The notes: generated from the letters alone by a model not told the origin. Counted from the stretch's first letter, positions 1-10,418 are shown. The stretch is 55,721 nt of DNA from Deltaproteobacteria bacterium (GCA_023382265.1 JAMCPX010000034.1:1-55721), one strand, 5' to 3'. A program made the numbers and translations.

Positions 1-1
1 T

Positions 2-94
2 GCAACATCTAAAAAAATAAAGTATATAAGGGAAGGAAAAATTAAAAAAAATACTATAGAAAGGTTTTTACATGACAGAGATAAAAGCATTTAA
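2..94 (+). CDS. 3' end of an upstream gene (partial)
   Basis: One frame stays open from the window edge to a TAA at 92-94 and reads as a lysine-rich C-terminal tail ending HDRDKSI. It overlaps the DUF1015 start by 23 bases. The other two forward frames stop within the first 20 bases, so if a gene runs into the window this is its likeliest frame. About 30 residues are too few to name a family, and the tail could be chance. Confidence 0.35.
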   Translation, partial: ATSKKIKYIREGKIKKNTIERFLHDRDKSI

Positions 95-1358
95 TGGAAC
101 ACGGTACAATAACATTATAATAGATATAGCAAAAGTTGTTGCACCGCCTTACGATGTAATAAACGAAACGCAACAGGACGAGTTTTATAAAATGCATCCA
201 TATAATGTTATAAGATTAATACTCGGTAAACAGCATGAAGATGATAATGAAAACAATAACAGGTACACAAGAGCTAAAAGGTTTATAGATGAATGGAAAG
301 AAAAAGGAATTCTTATAAGGGACGATGAACCTGCCATTTACCTCTATGTGCAGAAATATAAGATTGGCAATAAAAACTATGAGAGGCGCGGATTTATAGC
401 CCTTATGAGGCTTGATAGTGATATATATAAGCATGAAAAAACTCTGTCGAAGCCAAAGGAAGACAGATTTGAATTGATGAAGGCATGCAATAGCAATCTC
501 TCGCCCATCTTTGTTTTATATGATGACAAAAAAAAATGCGTGGAATGTATAACAATAAATCCTAAAATTCATATACCTATTGCACATTTAAAAGATGGAG
601 AAGTTGAGCATTTCTTCTACAAGGTTCCGGATAAAAAAATCATTTCAATTATAACGGATATGATTGGGAAACAACGGGTATACATTGCGGACGGGCATCA
701 TAGGTATGAAACCGCCTTAAAGTATAGGGATTATATGTTTTCAAAGTACGGTAAAGATGATGATGCCGACTACAACTATGTTATGTCATACTTCACGAAT
801 ATGAGTGATGATGGACTTGTTATTCTGCCAACACACAGGGTTGTTCATAATATTAAATACAGAGATGAAGAACTTCTAGATAAATTAAAGGCGGGTTTTA
901 GTATTAAACAATTTTTAGCAGCACCCGATAAAAATAAAATAGAACAATGGCTTTCTGAGATAGGTAAAAACAATAAAGGATTTGGCGTAAAGTTTTATGA
1001 CAGCGATAAGCTCTACATACTTTATGATTACAAGCCCTTCAACCTAAAAAAAGATAACTCATCGGATGTTTTAAAATCACTTGATGTTTATATCCTTAAC
1101 AAAGAGATTCTTGAGCACATATTTGACATTGGGGAGGTTGACCTTTCAAGAGGAGAAAAACTATCATACTTCCATAACATAAATGAGGCACTTAATTCCA
1201 TGATAAATGGAGATGTTATTTTTGTCCTCAATCCTCCATCTGCAATGGATGTAAAATCCGTAGCACTTGCCTCTCTAACGATGCCTCAGAAAACCACATT
1301 CTTTTATCCGAAATTGCTCTCCGGGCTGGTTTTTAATTTTTTTAATATAAAACAATAA
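72..1358 (+). CDS. DUF1015 family protein
   Basis: This 428-residue soluble protein belongs to the DUF1015 family, whose biochemical function is not established. The N-terminus has the family pattern (VAPPYDVI near residue 24), and the signature ADGHHRYETA lies near residues 205-214. Length is usual for the family. A GAAAGG ribosome site precedes the ATG. It is followed at 6 bases by yggS and then proC, so the three genes probably form one operon. DUF1015 genes are often near amino-acid genes in deltaproteobacteria, but that does not define a role here. Confidence 0.85.
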   Translation: MTEIKAFNGTRYNNIIIDIAKVVAPPYDVINETQQDEFYKMHPYNVIRLILGKQHEDDNENNNRYTRAKRFIDEWKEKGILIRDDEPAIYLYVQKYKIGNKNYERRGFIALMRLDSDIYKHEKTLSKPKEDRFELMKACNSNLSPIFVLYDDKKKCVECITINPKIHIPIAHLKDGEVEHFFYKVPDKKIISIITDMIGKQRVYIADGHHRYETALKYRDYMFSKYGKDDDADYNYVMSYFTNMSDDGLVILPTHRVVHNIKYRDEELLDKLKAGFSIKQFLAAPDKNKIEQWLSEIGKNNKGFGVKFYDSDKLYILYDYKPFNLKKDNSSDVLKSLDVYILNKEILEHIFDIGEVDLSRGEKLSYFHNINEALNSMINGDVIFVLNPPSAMDVKSVALASLTMPQKTTFFYPKLLSGLVFNFFNIKQ

Positions 1359-1364
1359 GAACCG

Positions 1365-2060
1365 ATGTCTTTACAGGATATAAAAGAACGCGTTGAAAGG
1401 GTTAAAGAAGAGATCAAAATGGCATGCCGGAATAGCGGCAGGAATACATCCGATGTAAAGCTTGTTGCAGTTACGAAAACGGTTGGTATTGATGTAATAA
1501 GACAGGCGATAGATGCAGGGCTTGATACTTTCGGGGAAAACTATGTAAAGGAAGCTATTGAGAAAGCTCAGGGATTACCGCCGCACATACATTGGCATTT
1601 TATCGGGAATATTCAGAAAAATAAGGTAAAACATATGGTAAGCCATTTCGAGCTTATTCATTCTATAGGCACCAAGGAGATAATTTCCGAGATTGACGGA
1701 AGGGCTATGCAGACAGGTATTATTCAACCGGTATTGTTTGAGATAAACCTTGCACAGGAGGCCACTAAATCGGGATTTACAAAGGATGATTTTTATGAAG
1801 CAATACCTTTTATAAAATCATTGAAACACATAATACCTTCCGGTTTGATGACCATACCGCCTCCGGTAAATGATGAACCGCGGTTATCGGGATATTTTTC
1901 AGCGCTGCGGGAGATGAGAGATAAATTTTCAGCTGATAATTGGTTGGGAAGCACCTTTAAAGAACTCTCGATGGGGATGTCTTCTGATTTTAAAATTGCT
2001 ATAAAGGAAGGTGCAACTATGATAAGGATTGGTACAATGATTTTTGGACCAAGGGGGTAA
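1365..2060 (+). CDS. yggS: YggS/PROSC family PLP-binding protein
   Basis: This 231-residue protein is a member of the YggS/PLPBP family, cytosolic single-domain alanine-racemase-fold proteins that bind pyridoxal phosphate and buffer its level. They have no known catalytic reaction. The PLP lysine is K38 in LVAVTK. The family motifs HWHFIGNIQKNK (about 78-89) and LSMGMSSDF near the C-terminus are present. Length matches the family. It lies between DUF1015 and proC; yggS-proC pairing is common in bacteria and fits a role in proline/PLP homeostasis. Confidence 0.93.
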   Translation: MSLQDIKERVERVKEEIKMACRNSGRNTSDVKLVAVTKTVGIDVIRQAIDAGLDTFGENYVKEAIEKAQGLPPHIHWHFIGNIQKNKVKHMVSHFELIHSIGTKEIISEIDGRAMQTGIIQPVLFEINLAQEATKSGFTKDDFYEAIPFIKSLKHIIPSGLMTIPPPVNDEPRLSGYFSALREMRDKFSADNWLGSTFKELSMGMSSDFKIAIKEGATMIRIGTMIFGPRG

Positions 2061-2065
2061 TAATA

Positions 2066-2884
2066 ATGGATAAAAAAATAAGTTTTGTTGGTACAGGGAA
2101 GATGGCGGGTGCAATAATAGAGGGTTTGCTTGCCAAAAAAAGGGCAAGCAATAAGGATATCATAATAAGCGATAAGTATGATCTCAGACGCTTGGAGGTT
2201 GAAAAAACGTACAACGTAAAAAGTGAAGCGAGCAATAAAACATGCATTCGGAATGGAGAGATCATATTTTTCTCAGTAAAGCCTCAGGACATGGGCGCAG
2301 TGCTGACCGAATGCCGTGATGAAATAAAAAATAAACTTGTTGTTTCTATAGCAGCGGGGATTGACATCAGTTTTATAGAAAATATTATAGGTACGGGAAT
2401 ACACATCATAAGAGTTATGCCAAACATAGCAGTTACAGTAGCAGAAGGTATGAGCGTAATCATAAAAAACAACAGTGCAGATGCGACAGACATAAACTAT
2501 GTAAAAGAACTGCTCTCGAGTGTTGGCGATGTCATAGAGTTAAAAAAAGAATCCCTATTACACGCTGTAACAGCACTTAGCGGTTCCGGTCCTGCTTATG
2601 TGTTTATGATGCTTGAAGCCTTATCAGATGCCGGAGTGAGAATGGGACTAAATGACGAAGACTCAAAAAGGCTTGCGATACAGACATTTGCAGGGGCCTC
2701 CAAAATGGCAAAAGAATCAAATCTTGCTTTTGCCGCATTAAAAAATGCTGTTACTTCCCCCGCAGGAACAACGGCCGAAGCTCTGGCGGTGCTCGAGCAT
2801 TACGGCATAAGGTCTGCAATTATAGAGGCTGTAAAATCAGCAACCAACAGGTCAATGGAGATCGCATCTGAATCAAAAAATTAA
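2066..2884 (+). CDS. proC: pyrroline-5-carboxylate reductase
   Basis: It catalyses the last step of proline synthesis, reduction of pyrroline-5-carboxylate with NAD(P)H in the cytosol. The 272-residue protein starts with a Rossmann nucleotide site (FVGTGKMAGAI, residues 7-17) and carries the P5CR signature LSGSGPAYVFMMLEAL around residues 171-186. Five bases separate it from yggS, and a G-rich site precedes the ATG. Its TAA stop overlaps the stop of the convergent barrel gene inside a shared TTAA, so the two genes meet with no intergenic space. Confidence 0.95.
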   Translation: MDKKISFVGTGKMAGAIIEGLLAKKRASNKDIIISDKYDLRRLEVEKTYNVKSEASNKTCIRNGEIIFFSVKPQDMGAVLTECRDEIKNKLVVSIAAGIDISFIENIIGTGIHIIRVMPNIAVTVAEGMSVIIKNNSADATDINYVKELLSSVGDVIELKKESLLHAVTALSGSGPAYVFMMLEALSDAGVRMGLNDEDSKRLAIQTFAGASKMAKESNLAFAALKNAVTSPAGTTAEALAVLEHYGIRSAIIEAVKSATNRSMEIASESKN

Positions 2885-4218
2885 AACGTATAGCTTACTT
2901 TGATAAATGCCTCTGAATTATCCTTTACACTGCCAAGATGGGTCGAACTATTTCCGGTAAAAATGTAAGCACCTATTGACGTTATAAGATTATCATACGG
3001 CATCCAGTCGATTTGCGGTATAAACATATAGCCTGTTTTATTTTGATGAGCAAGTTCAAACATGCCCGCCAATTGGACCTTCAGCTTGTCATAAAAGAAA
3101 TTTCTGTATGTATCAAAAAGTAAATAGTCCTCAAGCATATAGCCTTCAAGTTGATCGCCTATCTCATAAGATTGGCCATGCAGATATTGAACATTTAAAT
3201 ATATACCGTTTTCAAAGCTGTAATCCGTACCAATTATATATTTGACAAATGGTTTTGTTGCTATATCCATTGTTTCCGATTGAACATGGTTACCAAGGAT
3301 ATAAGCATTAAACTGCAATGGCTGCTGCGGTATGTTTAAAGCAACCTCACCCCATATACCGTGATCCCCTATTGAACCTGCGAAATCACCTCCTATTATG
3401 GAAAATCTCGGGAAATCCAATCCTATATTGGCAATAATATTATTGGCAGATGTGGTTATATTTGCAGAGCTAAGAACTGGAAAACTGTATAACCCGTTAT
3501 AATAGCTTAAAGAAAAATCGTATCCCAATAATGCCTTCTTAGCAATTCTAACAGCATAGCTAATACTGTCAGGAAATGATTGCTTCGGCATAGACAGATC
3601 AAGATTAATCTTACCGATTGGTAACCATGAAGGTATTGGAATACTCGGCTGGAATGCACTAACCCATCTGTCTGAAGGCAGCACCGAAGGAACGAATATG
3701 GGTTCTATCACGCCAGTTACCGATATTTCATGCGGCAGATAATACTCTGCGACAAGCATTGGGACCGGCAGCCTGTTGTTTACTTTAAATGGGTCTTCAA
3801 AATCATAAGGATTTATATTATTTGTTGGATTTACACCATCAGCGGTACCCCAGGAGAGCAGCTGTTTACCTATTTTAAGATCAAGATTTTCTGTAAGAAA
3901 TTGATAAAACTCTACATAGACCTGCCTTACATCAAGGTATGTTGGAGGTGCGGAACTGTATTGCTGCAATTGCGGAAGATATGTGGCGGATTGTGTAACG
4001 CCAAAACCTCTCAGCCATACTTCACCATAGGCGTATATGTCGTGCGTTCGTTTCGAAGCTTTCAATGTAAGTCTGTATTCTTCTCTTGTTACATCTCCAT
4101 TGTTTGTTTGAGCCCTTGTATCTAATAAAATACTGCCGGATACAGGGCTATCTGCCATAGCTTTTGTATAAAGTCCCAGAACTGCAATAAAAGAAAAAAT
4201 AACTAATTTTTTTATCAT
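2881..4218 (-). CDS. outer-membrane beta-barrel protein (DUF1302-like)
   Basis: The 445-residue protein has an N-terminal signal peptide ending near MADSP and then alternating short beta-strand-like segments to a C-terminal aromatic residue (SYTF), as expected of an outer-membrane barrel. The stretch LKIGKQLLSWGTADGVNPTN (about residues 115-134) resembles the conserved N-terminal part of DUF1302-type porin-like proteins. Substrate is unknown. A GAGGGAGTG ribosome site precedes the ATG. It stands alone downstream of radC with its own 119-base intergenic region, and meets proC tail to tail. Confidence 0.7.
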   Translation of the reverse strand: MIKKLVIFSFIAVLGLYTKAMADSPVSGSILLDTRAQTNNGDVTREEYRLTLKASKRTHDIYAYGEVWLRGFGVTQSATYLPQLQQYSSAPPTYLDVRQVYVEFYQFLTENLDLKIGKQLLSWGTADGVNPTNNINPYDFEDPFKVNNRLPVPMLVAEYYLPHEISVTGVIEPIFVPSVLPSDRWVSAFQPSIPIPSWLPIGKINLDLSMPKQSFPDSISYAVRIAKKALLGYDFSLSYYNGLYSFPVLSSANITTSANNIIANIGLDFPRFSIIGGDFAGSIGDHGIWGEVALNIPQQPLQFNAYILGNHVQSETMDIATKPFVKYIIGTDYSFENGIYLNVQYLHGQSYEIGDQLEGYMLEDYLLFDTYRNFFYDKLKVQLAGMFELAHQNKTGYMFIPQIDWMPYDNLITSIGAYIFTGNSSTHLGSVKDNSEAFIKVSYTF

Positions 4219-4337
4219 TTCACTCCCTCATATATAATTGGATAGGATTTGATAACATACTAATAAGTATTTTTCATTCTTTTAAACTAAGGCGTGATCA
4301 ACTCACAAATACAATATTTTTTATCGCACTTGTTTGT

Positions 4338-5054
4338 TTAAGAGAGCATCATACCGGTTAATTGCTGTTTCATAGACAAAAGCATACCTCCATCTGCAAA
4401 GCTAAAAAACCCATCATTCCCGATTATTATGTGATCATGAAAGGCAATACCCGATAATTCACATACTACAAACATGTTCATTGTGAGCCTTTTATCTTCA
4501 GGGCTTGGGTTTATATTTCCTGATGGATGGTTATGAGAAAGTATTATGCCTGTTGCGGTTGATCTTATGACAAGCTCTATAATCTCCCTTGGATAAACGG
4601 ATGCTGCATTTACGGTACCATTCCCTACCCGCTTGATATCAATAACATCATTTCGGCTGTTTAATAAAATGACCATAAAACTTTCCTTCGAAAGCCCTTT
4701 TAAAATAGGTTCTAACAATGTATAGGCGTTTTTAGAATTTGTAATTTTGTTATTAACCCGTCTTGTAGAGTACAATACCCTTCTACCGATCTCTATAGAA
4801 GCTTTAAGTTTTGATATTTTTGCCTTGTTTAGTCCGGAAACCTTCCATAATTCATCAATGCCCGCTTTTTCAATACCACTTATTCCATTGAATGTGTTTA
4901 TAAGCTCTACAGCAAGCTCGTATACGTCCTTACCTTTTGTCCCGGTCTGAAGTATTATCGCGACAAGCTCTGCATCACTAAGTACATTGGCTCCAGACAA
5001 AAGCAATTTTTCTCTTGGCATTTCTGACAAAGGTCTTTTTCTAAAATTATTCAT
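4338..5054 (-). CDS. radC: RadC/JAB-domain protein
   Basis: This 238-residue RadC family protein has an N-terminal helix-hairpin-helix-like part and a C-terminal JAB/MPN domain. The JAMM metal site is intact: H174 and H176 in SHNHPSG and D187 in PSPED. Despite its name the family's role in DNA repair is unproven. It is transcribed divergently from comM with only 43 bases between the start codons, so the two share a promoter region. Length is typical (about 225-240 residues). Confidence 0.93.
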   Translation of the reverse strand: MNNFRKRPLSEMPREKLLLSGANVLSDAELVAIILQTGTKGKDVYELAVELINTFNGISGIEKAGIDELWKVSGLNKAKISKLKASIEIGRRVLYSTRRVNNKITNSKNAYTLLEPILKGLSKESFMVILLNSRNDVIDIKRVGNGTVNAASVYPREIIELVIRSTATGIILSHNHPSGNINPSPEDKRLTMNMFVVCELSGIAFHDHIIIGNDGFFSFADGGMLLSMKQQLTGMMLS

Positions 5055-5097
5055 AAATAATTTGCGTTTTATTATATATTATACTAAACATATTGTT

Positions 5098-6645
5098 ATG
5101 AACAATGTCAATTATTCCAAAGTATTGAGTGCGGCTCTTTATGGAGTGGATGCATCGGTAATCGATGTAGAAACTGATATAGCAAACGGGCTTCCGTCTT
5201 TTACAATAGTTGGTTTGCCAGATGGAGCTATAAAAGAGAGTAAAGACAGAATTAAAAGTGCAATGCACAACACGGGTTACAGTATACCGTCAAAAAGGGT
5301 TACAATAAACCTCGCTCCTGCTCATATAAAGAAGGAAGGTTCTGCCTATGATCTGCCCATTTGCATCGGTATACTGACGGCAATTGGAATAATTGAGCCT
5401 CAGGCACTTGAAGGCATTGTTATGCTTGGCGAGCTTGCACTTGACGGCGTCGTAAAACCGGTGAAAGGCAGCTTATCGACGGCAATCATGGCAAAGGATC
5501 TGAATCTCAGAGGTATAATTTTACCAAAAGGAAACGGACTGGAGGCTGCAATTGTTGAGGGATTAAGGATCTTCGAGGTAAGCCATTTATCAGAAGTGGT
5601 AAGCATGTTTAGAGGAGAGTTAACGCTAAAACCTGTTAGTACGGATATCAATAATCTTTTTAATAGCCTGTCAACGTACGATATAGATTTTAGCGAGGTA
5701 AAAGGACAGGAACACGCAAAGCGTGCACTTGAGATTGCAGCAGCAGGCGGCCATAATGTACTTATGATAGGTCCGCCCGGAACAGGTAAAACAATGCTTG
5801 CAATGCGTATTCCAACAATATTACCACGCATGAGTTTAAAGGAGGCAATAGAAACAACAAAGATCCATAGTGCTACCGGCATCCTGTCACTCGCTGCCCC
5901 GCTTGTAACTAAGAGGCCGTTCCGTTCACCGCATCATACCATATCGGATGTGGGGCTTGTAGGCGGTACTCAACAACCAAAGCCTGGAGAGGTAAGCCTT
6001 TCCCATAACGGAGTTCTGTTTCTTGATGAACTGCCTGAATTTAAAAGAAATGCACTCGAAGCTTTAAGACAACCTCTCGAAGATGGATATGTTACAATAT
6101 CCCGGGCACAACAAACGATTACATTTCCATCAAGATTCATGCTTGTTGCCGCCATGAACCCGTGCCCCTGCGGTTATTATGGAGATCCGCATCATCAATG
6201 TTCATGTCCTGTAAGATCAATAATAAAATACCGTTCAAGGATTTCTGGACCGCTCCTTGATAGATTTGATATACAGATAGATGTTCCTGCTGTTAGGTTT
6301 AAAGAAATCATAAGGGATGATGCCAACGAATCTTCCCGGGATATACTTAAAAGGGTTGAAAAAGCGCGAAAGATTCAAGGAGAAAGATTCAACGGATTAA
6401 AGATTTTTTCAAATGCCCAGATGTTACCGAGACATACAAAGAAATTCTGTAAACTTAATGAACAATCGATCATCCTCCTTGCCAATGCTATTGAGAGACT
6501 TGGTTTATCGGCACGAGCATATTCAAGGATAATAAAAGTGGCAAGAACAATTGCAGATCTTGATAATACATTAGAAATTCAATCTCAGCATATAGCAGAA
6601 GCAATTCAATACCGCAGTCTTGACAGAACCTTCGAGAATATTTGA
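5098..6645 (+). CDS. comM: YifB/ComM Mg-chelatase-like AAA+ ATPase
   Basis: In competent bacteria ComM is a hexameric helicase that drives branch migration during natural transformation. This protein has the N-terminal ChlI domain, the AAA+ core with Walker A GPPGTGKT (225-232), a cysteine-rich [10 protein letters not shown] segment and the C-terminal Mg-chelatase domain. I start at the ATG at 5098 (515 residues, normal for the family); the frame is open to 4987, but that extension would run through the radC coding region. No ribosome site is visible, and a TATACT box lies 12 bases upstream, so the mRNA may be leaderless. Confidence 0.92.
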   Translation: MNNVNYSKVLSAALYGVDASVIDVETDIANGLPSFTIVGLPDGAIKESKDRIKSAMHNTGYSIPSKRVTINLAPAHIKKEGSAYDLPICIGILTAIGIIEPQALEGIVMLGELALDGVVKPVKGSLSTAIMAKDLNLRGIILPKGNGLEAAIVEGLRIFEVSHLSEVVSMFRGELTLKPVSTDINNLFNSLSTYDIDFSEVKGQEHAKRALEIAAAGGHNVLMIGPPGTGKTMLAMRIPTILPRMSLKEAIETTKIHSATGILSLAAPLVTKRPFRSPHHTISDVGLVGGTQQPKPGEVSLSHNGVLFLDELPEFKRNALEALRQPLEDGYVTISRAQQTITFPSRFMLVAAMNPCPCGYYGDPHHQCSCPVRSIIKYRSRISGPLLDRFDIQIDVPAVRFKEIIRDDANESSRDILKRVEKARKIQGERFNGLKIFSNAQMLPRHTKKFCKLNEQSIILLANAIERLGLSARAYSRIIKVARTIADLDNTLEIQSQHIAEAIQYRSLDRTFENI

Positions 6646-6866
6646 ATTAGAGGAATACGTTGAAAAAAATAGGAAGGGCTGTTCAAAGCGAATAAAACTG
6701 CTTAAACCGTTTTAATATTTAAGCCGGTAGAGACATCGGGTTGGAGTGAAATGATCAATCCATGTTCGACATATACTGGGTACGTGTAAAGTAAAATTTC
6801 TTTCCTTGACTGAATCGGATTTATTCTATATGAACATAATGTGATAAAAATAATTTTGGAGGGTAT
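6646..6866. other. intergenic region before the OmpA-like gene
   Basis: This 221-base gap has no convincing gene. It contains a 7-bp inverted repeat (GCTTAAA / TTTAAGC, about 6700-6724) without a clear T-run, and a promoter-like pair TTGACT and TATATG about 15 bases apart (near 6806-6832) ahead of the OmpA-like gene, which has a good GGAGG site. Confidence 0.3.
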
Positions 6867-8843
6867 ATGAAAAAATTGTTATTAGCGATTGGAGTATTTG
6901 CATTAATAGCGGCTAAGCCTTTATATGCTGCATCTCCAATAGGTCCTGCAATGGATGGAGAAACAGGCATAATGAGGGTTATATCCGCCCGAAGTTTACC
7001 TGCCACAGGTTTGATGATGGGCATAAATGGACTATACTTCTGGTCAAACGATCTATTAAACACCGAAAACGATGTAAATCAAAGACTCGAAGAAAGAACA
7101 AACCTAACGTACGGAGCAACAGACTGGTTGGAGCTCTTTATTAATGCTACAAGTGCAGCACAGACTATAAAATATACTTCTGCAAATGCTACAATGCTTT
7201 TTCAAACACTTGGTGATCTTACAGGTGGTTTTAAACTAAGCTATCTTGTAACACCTGGATTTGCTTTTGGGTTTGATGCATTCGGCCAACTTTTAACCGA
7301 TGCAAATCAGCTTGGTTATAAATTGAGTGCATCAAACTATGGCGCCAGATTATTATGGACCATTGATCTCGATGCTGCTGAGAACATTCCCTTTAGATTC
7401 CATGTAAACTTGGGTTATAAAGTGGATAATTCTCGCTACCTTTTACCCGCACCAAATTATACGTGGACGGGTGCATCTGTTGATAGTATATATGCTACCG
7501 GACTCACAAGAACAGAAGAAGAGTATGCACTAGGAATATACCATGACAATCAAATACTGGGTGCGATTGGTGTAGAATTCCCTGGAACATACCTTACCCC
7601 ATTCATTGAATACTACACAAACCAGCTTATAAACAACCATTCAATTACCGGTCATAGCCTGAGTTTGAAGTATGATCAATCCCCTCAATATATAACACCT
7701 GGTTTTAGATTTACACCAGAAAAGGGTGTTGCTGTTGACATCGCGGCAGATATAGGACTAACAAAACAAGAAAGCGTTCAGACGTCCAATGGTCCCGTTA
7801 ATGTAAGGGCAGTACCGCTATGGTCGGTTATAGTTGGTGCCAGCTATACAATACTACCCGGTGCTATGGTTATAATCCAGAGGGTACAAGCTCCCCCGCC
7901 TCAACAGAATGGTGTAGTAGGCGGTGTTGTCCTTGATGAACAAACAAGGCAACCAATAAGTCATGCTATTCTAAGCTTCCCGGGAACAAACCTGTCGGAC
8001 ATAATTACAAATAGAACAAACGGAGCTTTTACAAGCTGTCAAATAAATCCTGGTACTGTTAAGTTAGAAGTTTCTAAAGATGGTTACCAGCCAAAGGTAC
8101 TTGAGGCCCAGGTGTTAACCGGACAGACAACGAATGTAGACATATTAATGAAAAAGCTTGTTGAGATAGGTGCAATAGCCGGTATGGTGACAGACACAAC
8201 AGGTAAACCGCTTGCTGCCGTTCTAACATTTAACAACACAACCTTGCCTCCTGGTGCAACTGATCCAAGAACCGGTTTCTATTTTGTAAAATTACCACCG
8301 GGTATATACAGCGTTACCGCTGCTGCACAGGGATATATCAGCAGAACATTCACCGTTCCAATTAAAAATAACGTAAAAACTGTTGTAAATATTATGCTTG
8401 AACAACACAAGGCTGCAGCAGCACCGCCGCCTCCGGCCCCTATCACTGCTCCCGTAATAATCCAGAAGAAACCGAGGGTTATACTTGAAAAGGCAAAGAA
8501 AAAGATTGTAATAACAGAGGCAGTTCATTTTCAGACAGGCCGTGCAACGATATTACCCGAATCGTATTCACTGCTGGATGAGATTGTGCAGGTACTTAAA
8601 GATAATCCGGACATATCAATAAGGATAGAAGGCTACACCGATAATGTCGGTTCCCCTTCATATAACCTCAGGCTGTCTCAGGCAAGAGCAGAGTCTGTGA
8701 TGAAGTATTTTATCCAGGAGGGTTTATCTCCTGATAGGGTACAGGCCAAAGGTTATGGAGATATGTTACCCATAGCGTCTAATAGAACAGCACAAGGGAG
8801 AGCTAAAAATAGAAGGGTAGAATTTACAATAATAAAGGAATAA
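6867..8843 (+). CDS. OmpA-family protein with carboxypeptidase-regulatory-like repeats
   Basis: This 658-residue envelope protein has a signal peptide (cleavage near YAAS), a beta-rich region to about residue 340 that is probably an outer-membrane barrel, two carboxypeptidase-regulatory-like domains (about 350-425 and 435-505), a proline-rich linker and a C-terminal OmpA peptidoglycan-binding domain (about 545-655; motifs EGYTDNVG, LSQARAESV, GRAKNRRVEF). The likely role is tethering the outer membrane to peptidoglycan. A strong GGAGG site precedes the ATG. It is monocistronic: its stop codon lies against a perfect 19-bp stem terminator. Confidence 0.85.
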   Translation: MKKLLLAIGVFALIAAKPLYAASPIGPAMDGETGIMRVISARSLPATGLMMGINGLYFWSNDLLNTENDVNQRLEERTNLTYGATDWLELFINATSAAQTIKYTSANATMLFQTLGDLTGGFKLSYLVTPGFAFGFDAFGQLLTDANQLGYKLSASNYGARLLWTIDLDAAENIPFRFHVNLGYKVDNSRYLLPAPNYTWTGASVDSIYATGLTRTEEEYALGIYHDNQILGAIGVEFPGTYLTPFIEYYTNQLINNHSITGHSLSLKYDQSPQYITPGFRFTPEKGVAVDIAADIGLTKQESVQTSNGPVNVRAVPLWSVIVGASYTILPGAMVIIQRVQAPPPQQNGVVGGVVLDEQTRQPISHAILSFPGTNLSDIITNRTNGAFTSCQINPGTVKLEVSKDGYQPKVLEAQVLTGQTTNVDILMKKLVEIGAIAGMVTDTTGKPLAAVLTFNNTTLPPGATDPRTGFYFVKLPPGIYSVTAAAQGYISRTFTVPIKNNVKTVVNIMLEQHKAAAAPPPPAPITAPVIIQKKPRVILEKAKKKIVITEAVHFQTGRATILPESYSLLDEIVQVLKDNPDISIRIEGYTDNVGSPSYNLRLSQARAESVMKYFIQEGLSPDRVQAKGYGDMLPIASNRTAQGRAKNRRVEFTIIKE

Positions 8844-8881
8844 AATGAAAGCCTGCAGCGGTCGCTGCAGGCTTTCATTTT
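8842..8881 (+). terminator. strong intrinsic terminator
   Basis: A perfect 19-bp inverted repeat (left arm 8842-8860, right arm 8863-8881) with a GC-rich core (GCCTGCAGCG) flanked by A-run and T-run. The symmetry means it can stop transcription from either strand. It begins right after the TAA of the OmpA-like gene. Confidence 0.88.
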
Positions 8882-8887
8882 CTAAAG

Positions 8888-9094
8888 ATGAAGTTAAATG
8901 GGGATCCAGAAGGTATAGAGGAACTAAAACGGATAAAAGAAGAAAACTTTTTCTATCTTAAATTTATAATTAAAGAGGCAAAAAGTAATACGGACAATAA
9001 AACAACCTTTAAAGACAAAACGGGTAAACAAAAATATGATTTTATTTATGATCCTATTACAGATTCTTTTACAGTCTCAAAGATTAAATCTTGA
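8888..9094 (+). CDS. small hypothetical protein (doubtful)
   Basis: A 68-codon frame encodes a charged protein with a plausible beta-rich C-terminus (KQKYDFIYDPITDSFTV). It starts 7 bases after a strong terminator, has no visible ribosome site or promoter, and its end overlaps the convergent gene by 11 bases. The amino-acid composition looks protein-like, which is the main support. I recognise no family. Confidence 0.35.
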   Translation: MKLNGDPEGIEELKRIKEENFFYLKFIIKEAKSNTDNKTTFKDKTGKQKYDFIYDPITDSFTVSKIKS

Positions 9095-9977
9095 TCTTTG
9101 ATCTGTAAAGCCCCCAATCTACATCAAAATCATATTTTTTCATTGTATTGGTAACAATGTTTTGATACTCTCCCGAATAAAAATACCTGACCATAACACT
9201 GGATAAAGGTAATATCAGCTCTTCAGCCTTCCATTCAAAATTCGTACCATCCTTTAAATCCTTTATACAGCCCATAGACATTGCATTGGAAACCTGATCA
9301 AGAGGATATCTTGAGAGTGAATGCTCAAGTGCCTTTAAAATGCCATGCATGTATGGATTATAAAATTTAAAAAACTCCGAATAAATCACTGCATTATGAT
9401 AGTACTGGGGAAAGTTCAAAATACCATCTTTTTTAAGATACTTTGCCACGCTTATGAGTAATTTGTTAACATTCCTTGCCATTCCAAGACCCGGGTATTG
9501 TTGCCCAGGTAATTTCGTTTTTTCTGGTAAAAATTGTTTGAGTGGATTCTGCAATACAAGCCACTCGATCATCAGCATATTATACTTATTACTTTTATAG
9601 GAAGGTAGGTACTGAACTCTTGGTTTAAAAATACCTTCCGAGAGTATTATCTCTACAAGCAAATGTTCTTTGTTTATCTCGTTAAAATATATCCTGAGGC
9701 TATGCCTATGTGGATCATCAGTATTAATGTCTAAAATGGTGTCGGTAAATCCTCTTGTTTTAAGCTCTTGAAAGATGTGAAACCTGTATAATGTATCCAT
9801 TACCTCTTCTTTTGTAAAAACGCCGAGATACAACAGAGAGCCTTTTTTTTCTTCTAACTGCCTGATTATTTCAGATTCGGAAAGCTTAAAATCGGTATTT
9901 TTTAATGAGAACTCCCGAAGTCCTCTGATTATCTTTTGTTTTTGATCCGGCTTTTGCATAATTTTATGTAAGGACAA
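9084..9977 (-). CDS. conserved hypothetical protein
   Basis: The 297-residue protein has no signal peptide or membrane segment. The region LQNPLKQFLPEKTKLPGQQ to YYHNAVIYSEFF (about residues 133-200) resembles a protein seen across deltaproteobacteria whose function I do not know. No catalytic motif is recognised. The start has no strong ribosome site. It ends against a small forward ORF and lies downstream of two small membrane or secreted genes on the same strand (21 bases away), which may be co-transcribed. Confidence 0.7.
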   Translation of the reverse strand: MSLHKIMQKPDQKQKIIRGLREFSLKNTDFKLSESEIIRQLEEKKGSLLYLGVFTKEEVMDTLYRFHIFQELKTRGFTDTILDINTDDPHRHSLRIYFNEINKEHLLVEIILSEGIFKPRVQYLPSYKSNKYNMLMIEWLVLQNPLKQFLPEKTKLPGQQYPGLGMARNVNKLLISVAKYLKKDGILNFPQYYHNAVIYSEFFKFYNPYMHGILKALEHSLSRYPLDQVSNAMSMGCIKDLKDGTNFEWKAEELILPLSSVMVRYFYSGEYQNIVTNTMKKYDFDVDWGLYRSKIKI

Positions 9978-9998
9978 ATAAAGTATACCAGAGCGGTT

Positions 9999-10418
9999 TT
10001 ATTTGCCTGTATCTACTATAGAGGATGTTTTTATAAACCACTTATTGCCCTCCTCAAACCAGCGTGTATAAATGGTGGTTCTCTTTTTAAAGAATAATGC
10101 TCCGTTTCCCTTTATGAGAATTGTTGCATCAGCATTAGAACTACCTATCCTTATATCTTTTACTTTACAATCAATCACAACAGGCCTTATAAATCCTGCT
10201 TTTCGCATTTTAATATTGGAGTAAACTATGAAATTGGAAAGTGAGTCCTGCGTAGTAAAAAAATCCTTCAATGCATTCCTTGTGTATATGCTGGAGATAT
10301 CCTTATCCAATAATGCATTACATAAATCGTTAATTCTATTATTCAACGCCTCTGCGTAAGCATTTGATGCGGTAATTATAATAAAAAGTGTTATAACAAA
10401 AAACATTTTCTTAAGCAT
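9999..10418 (-). CDS. small exported protein, possibly NTF2-like
   Basis: I place the start at the ATG whose codon is at 10416-10418 (139 residues). A GGTGG site precedes it, and the protein then opens with a clean signal peptide (MLKKMFFVITLF, cleavage near NAYA). The frame is open a further 11 codons upstream, but that extension has no ribosome site. The mature part (LCNALLDKDISSIYT, then beta-strands ending RWFEEGNKWFI) resembles the NTF2-like fold by pattern only. Its start overlaps the stop of the upstream 79-residue gene by 8 bases, implying coupled translation. Confidence 0.6.
   Translation of the reverse strand: MLKKMFFVITLFIIITASNAYAEALNNRINDLCNALLDKDISSIYTRNALKDFFTTQDSLSNFIVYSNIKMRKAGFIRPVVIDCKVKDIRIGSSNADATILIKGNGALFFKKRTTIYTRWFEEGNKWFIKTSSIVDTGK

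Noticed and set aside
4987-5097. Upstream extension of comM
   Set aside because: It would overlap the radC coding region and give residues outside the family. The ATG at 5098 fits family length.
5400-5882. 160-codon minus-strand ORF inside comM
   Set aside because: Antisense shadow of a conserved enzyme; no initiation signals.
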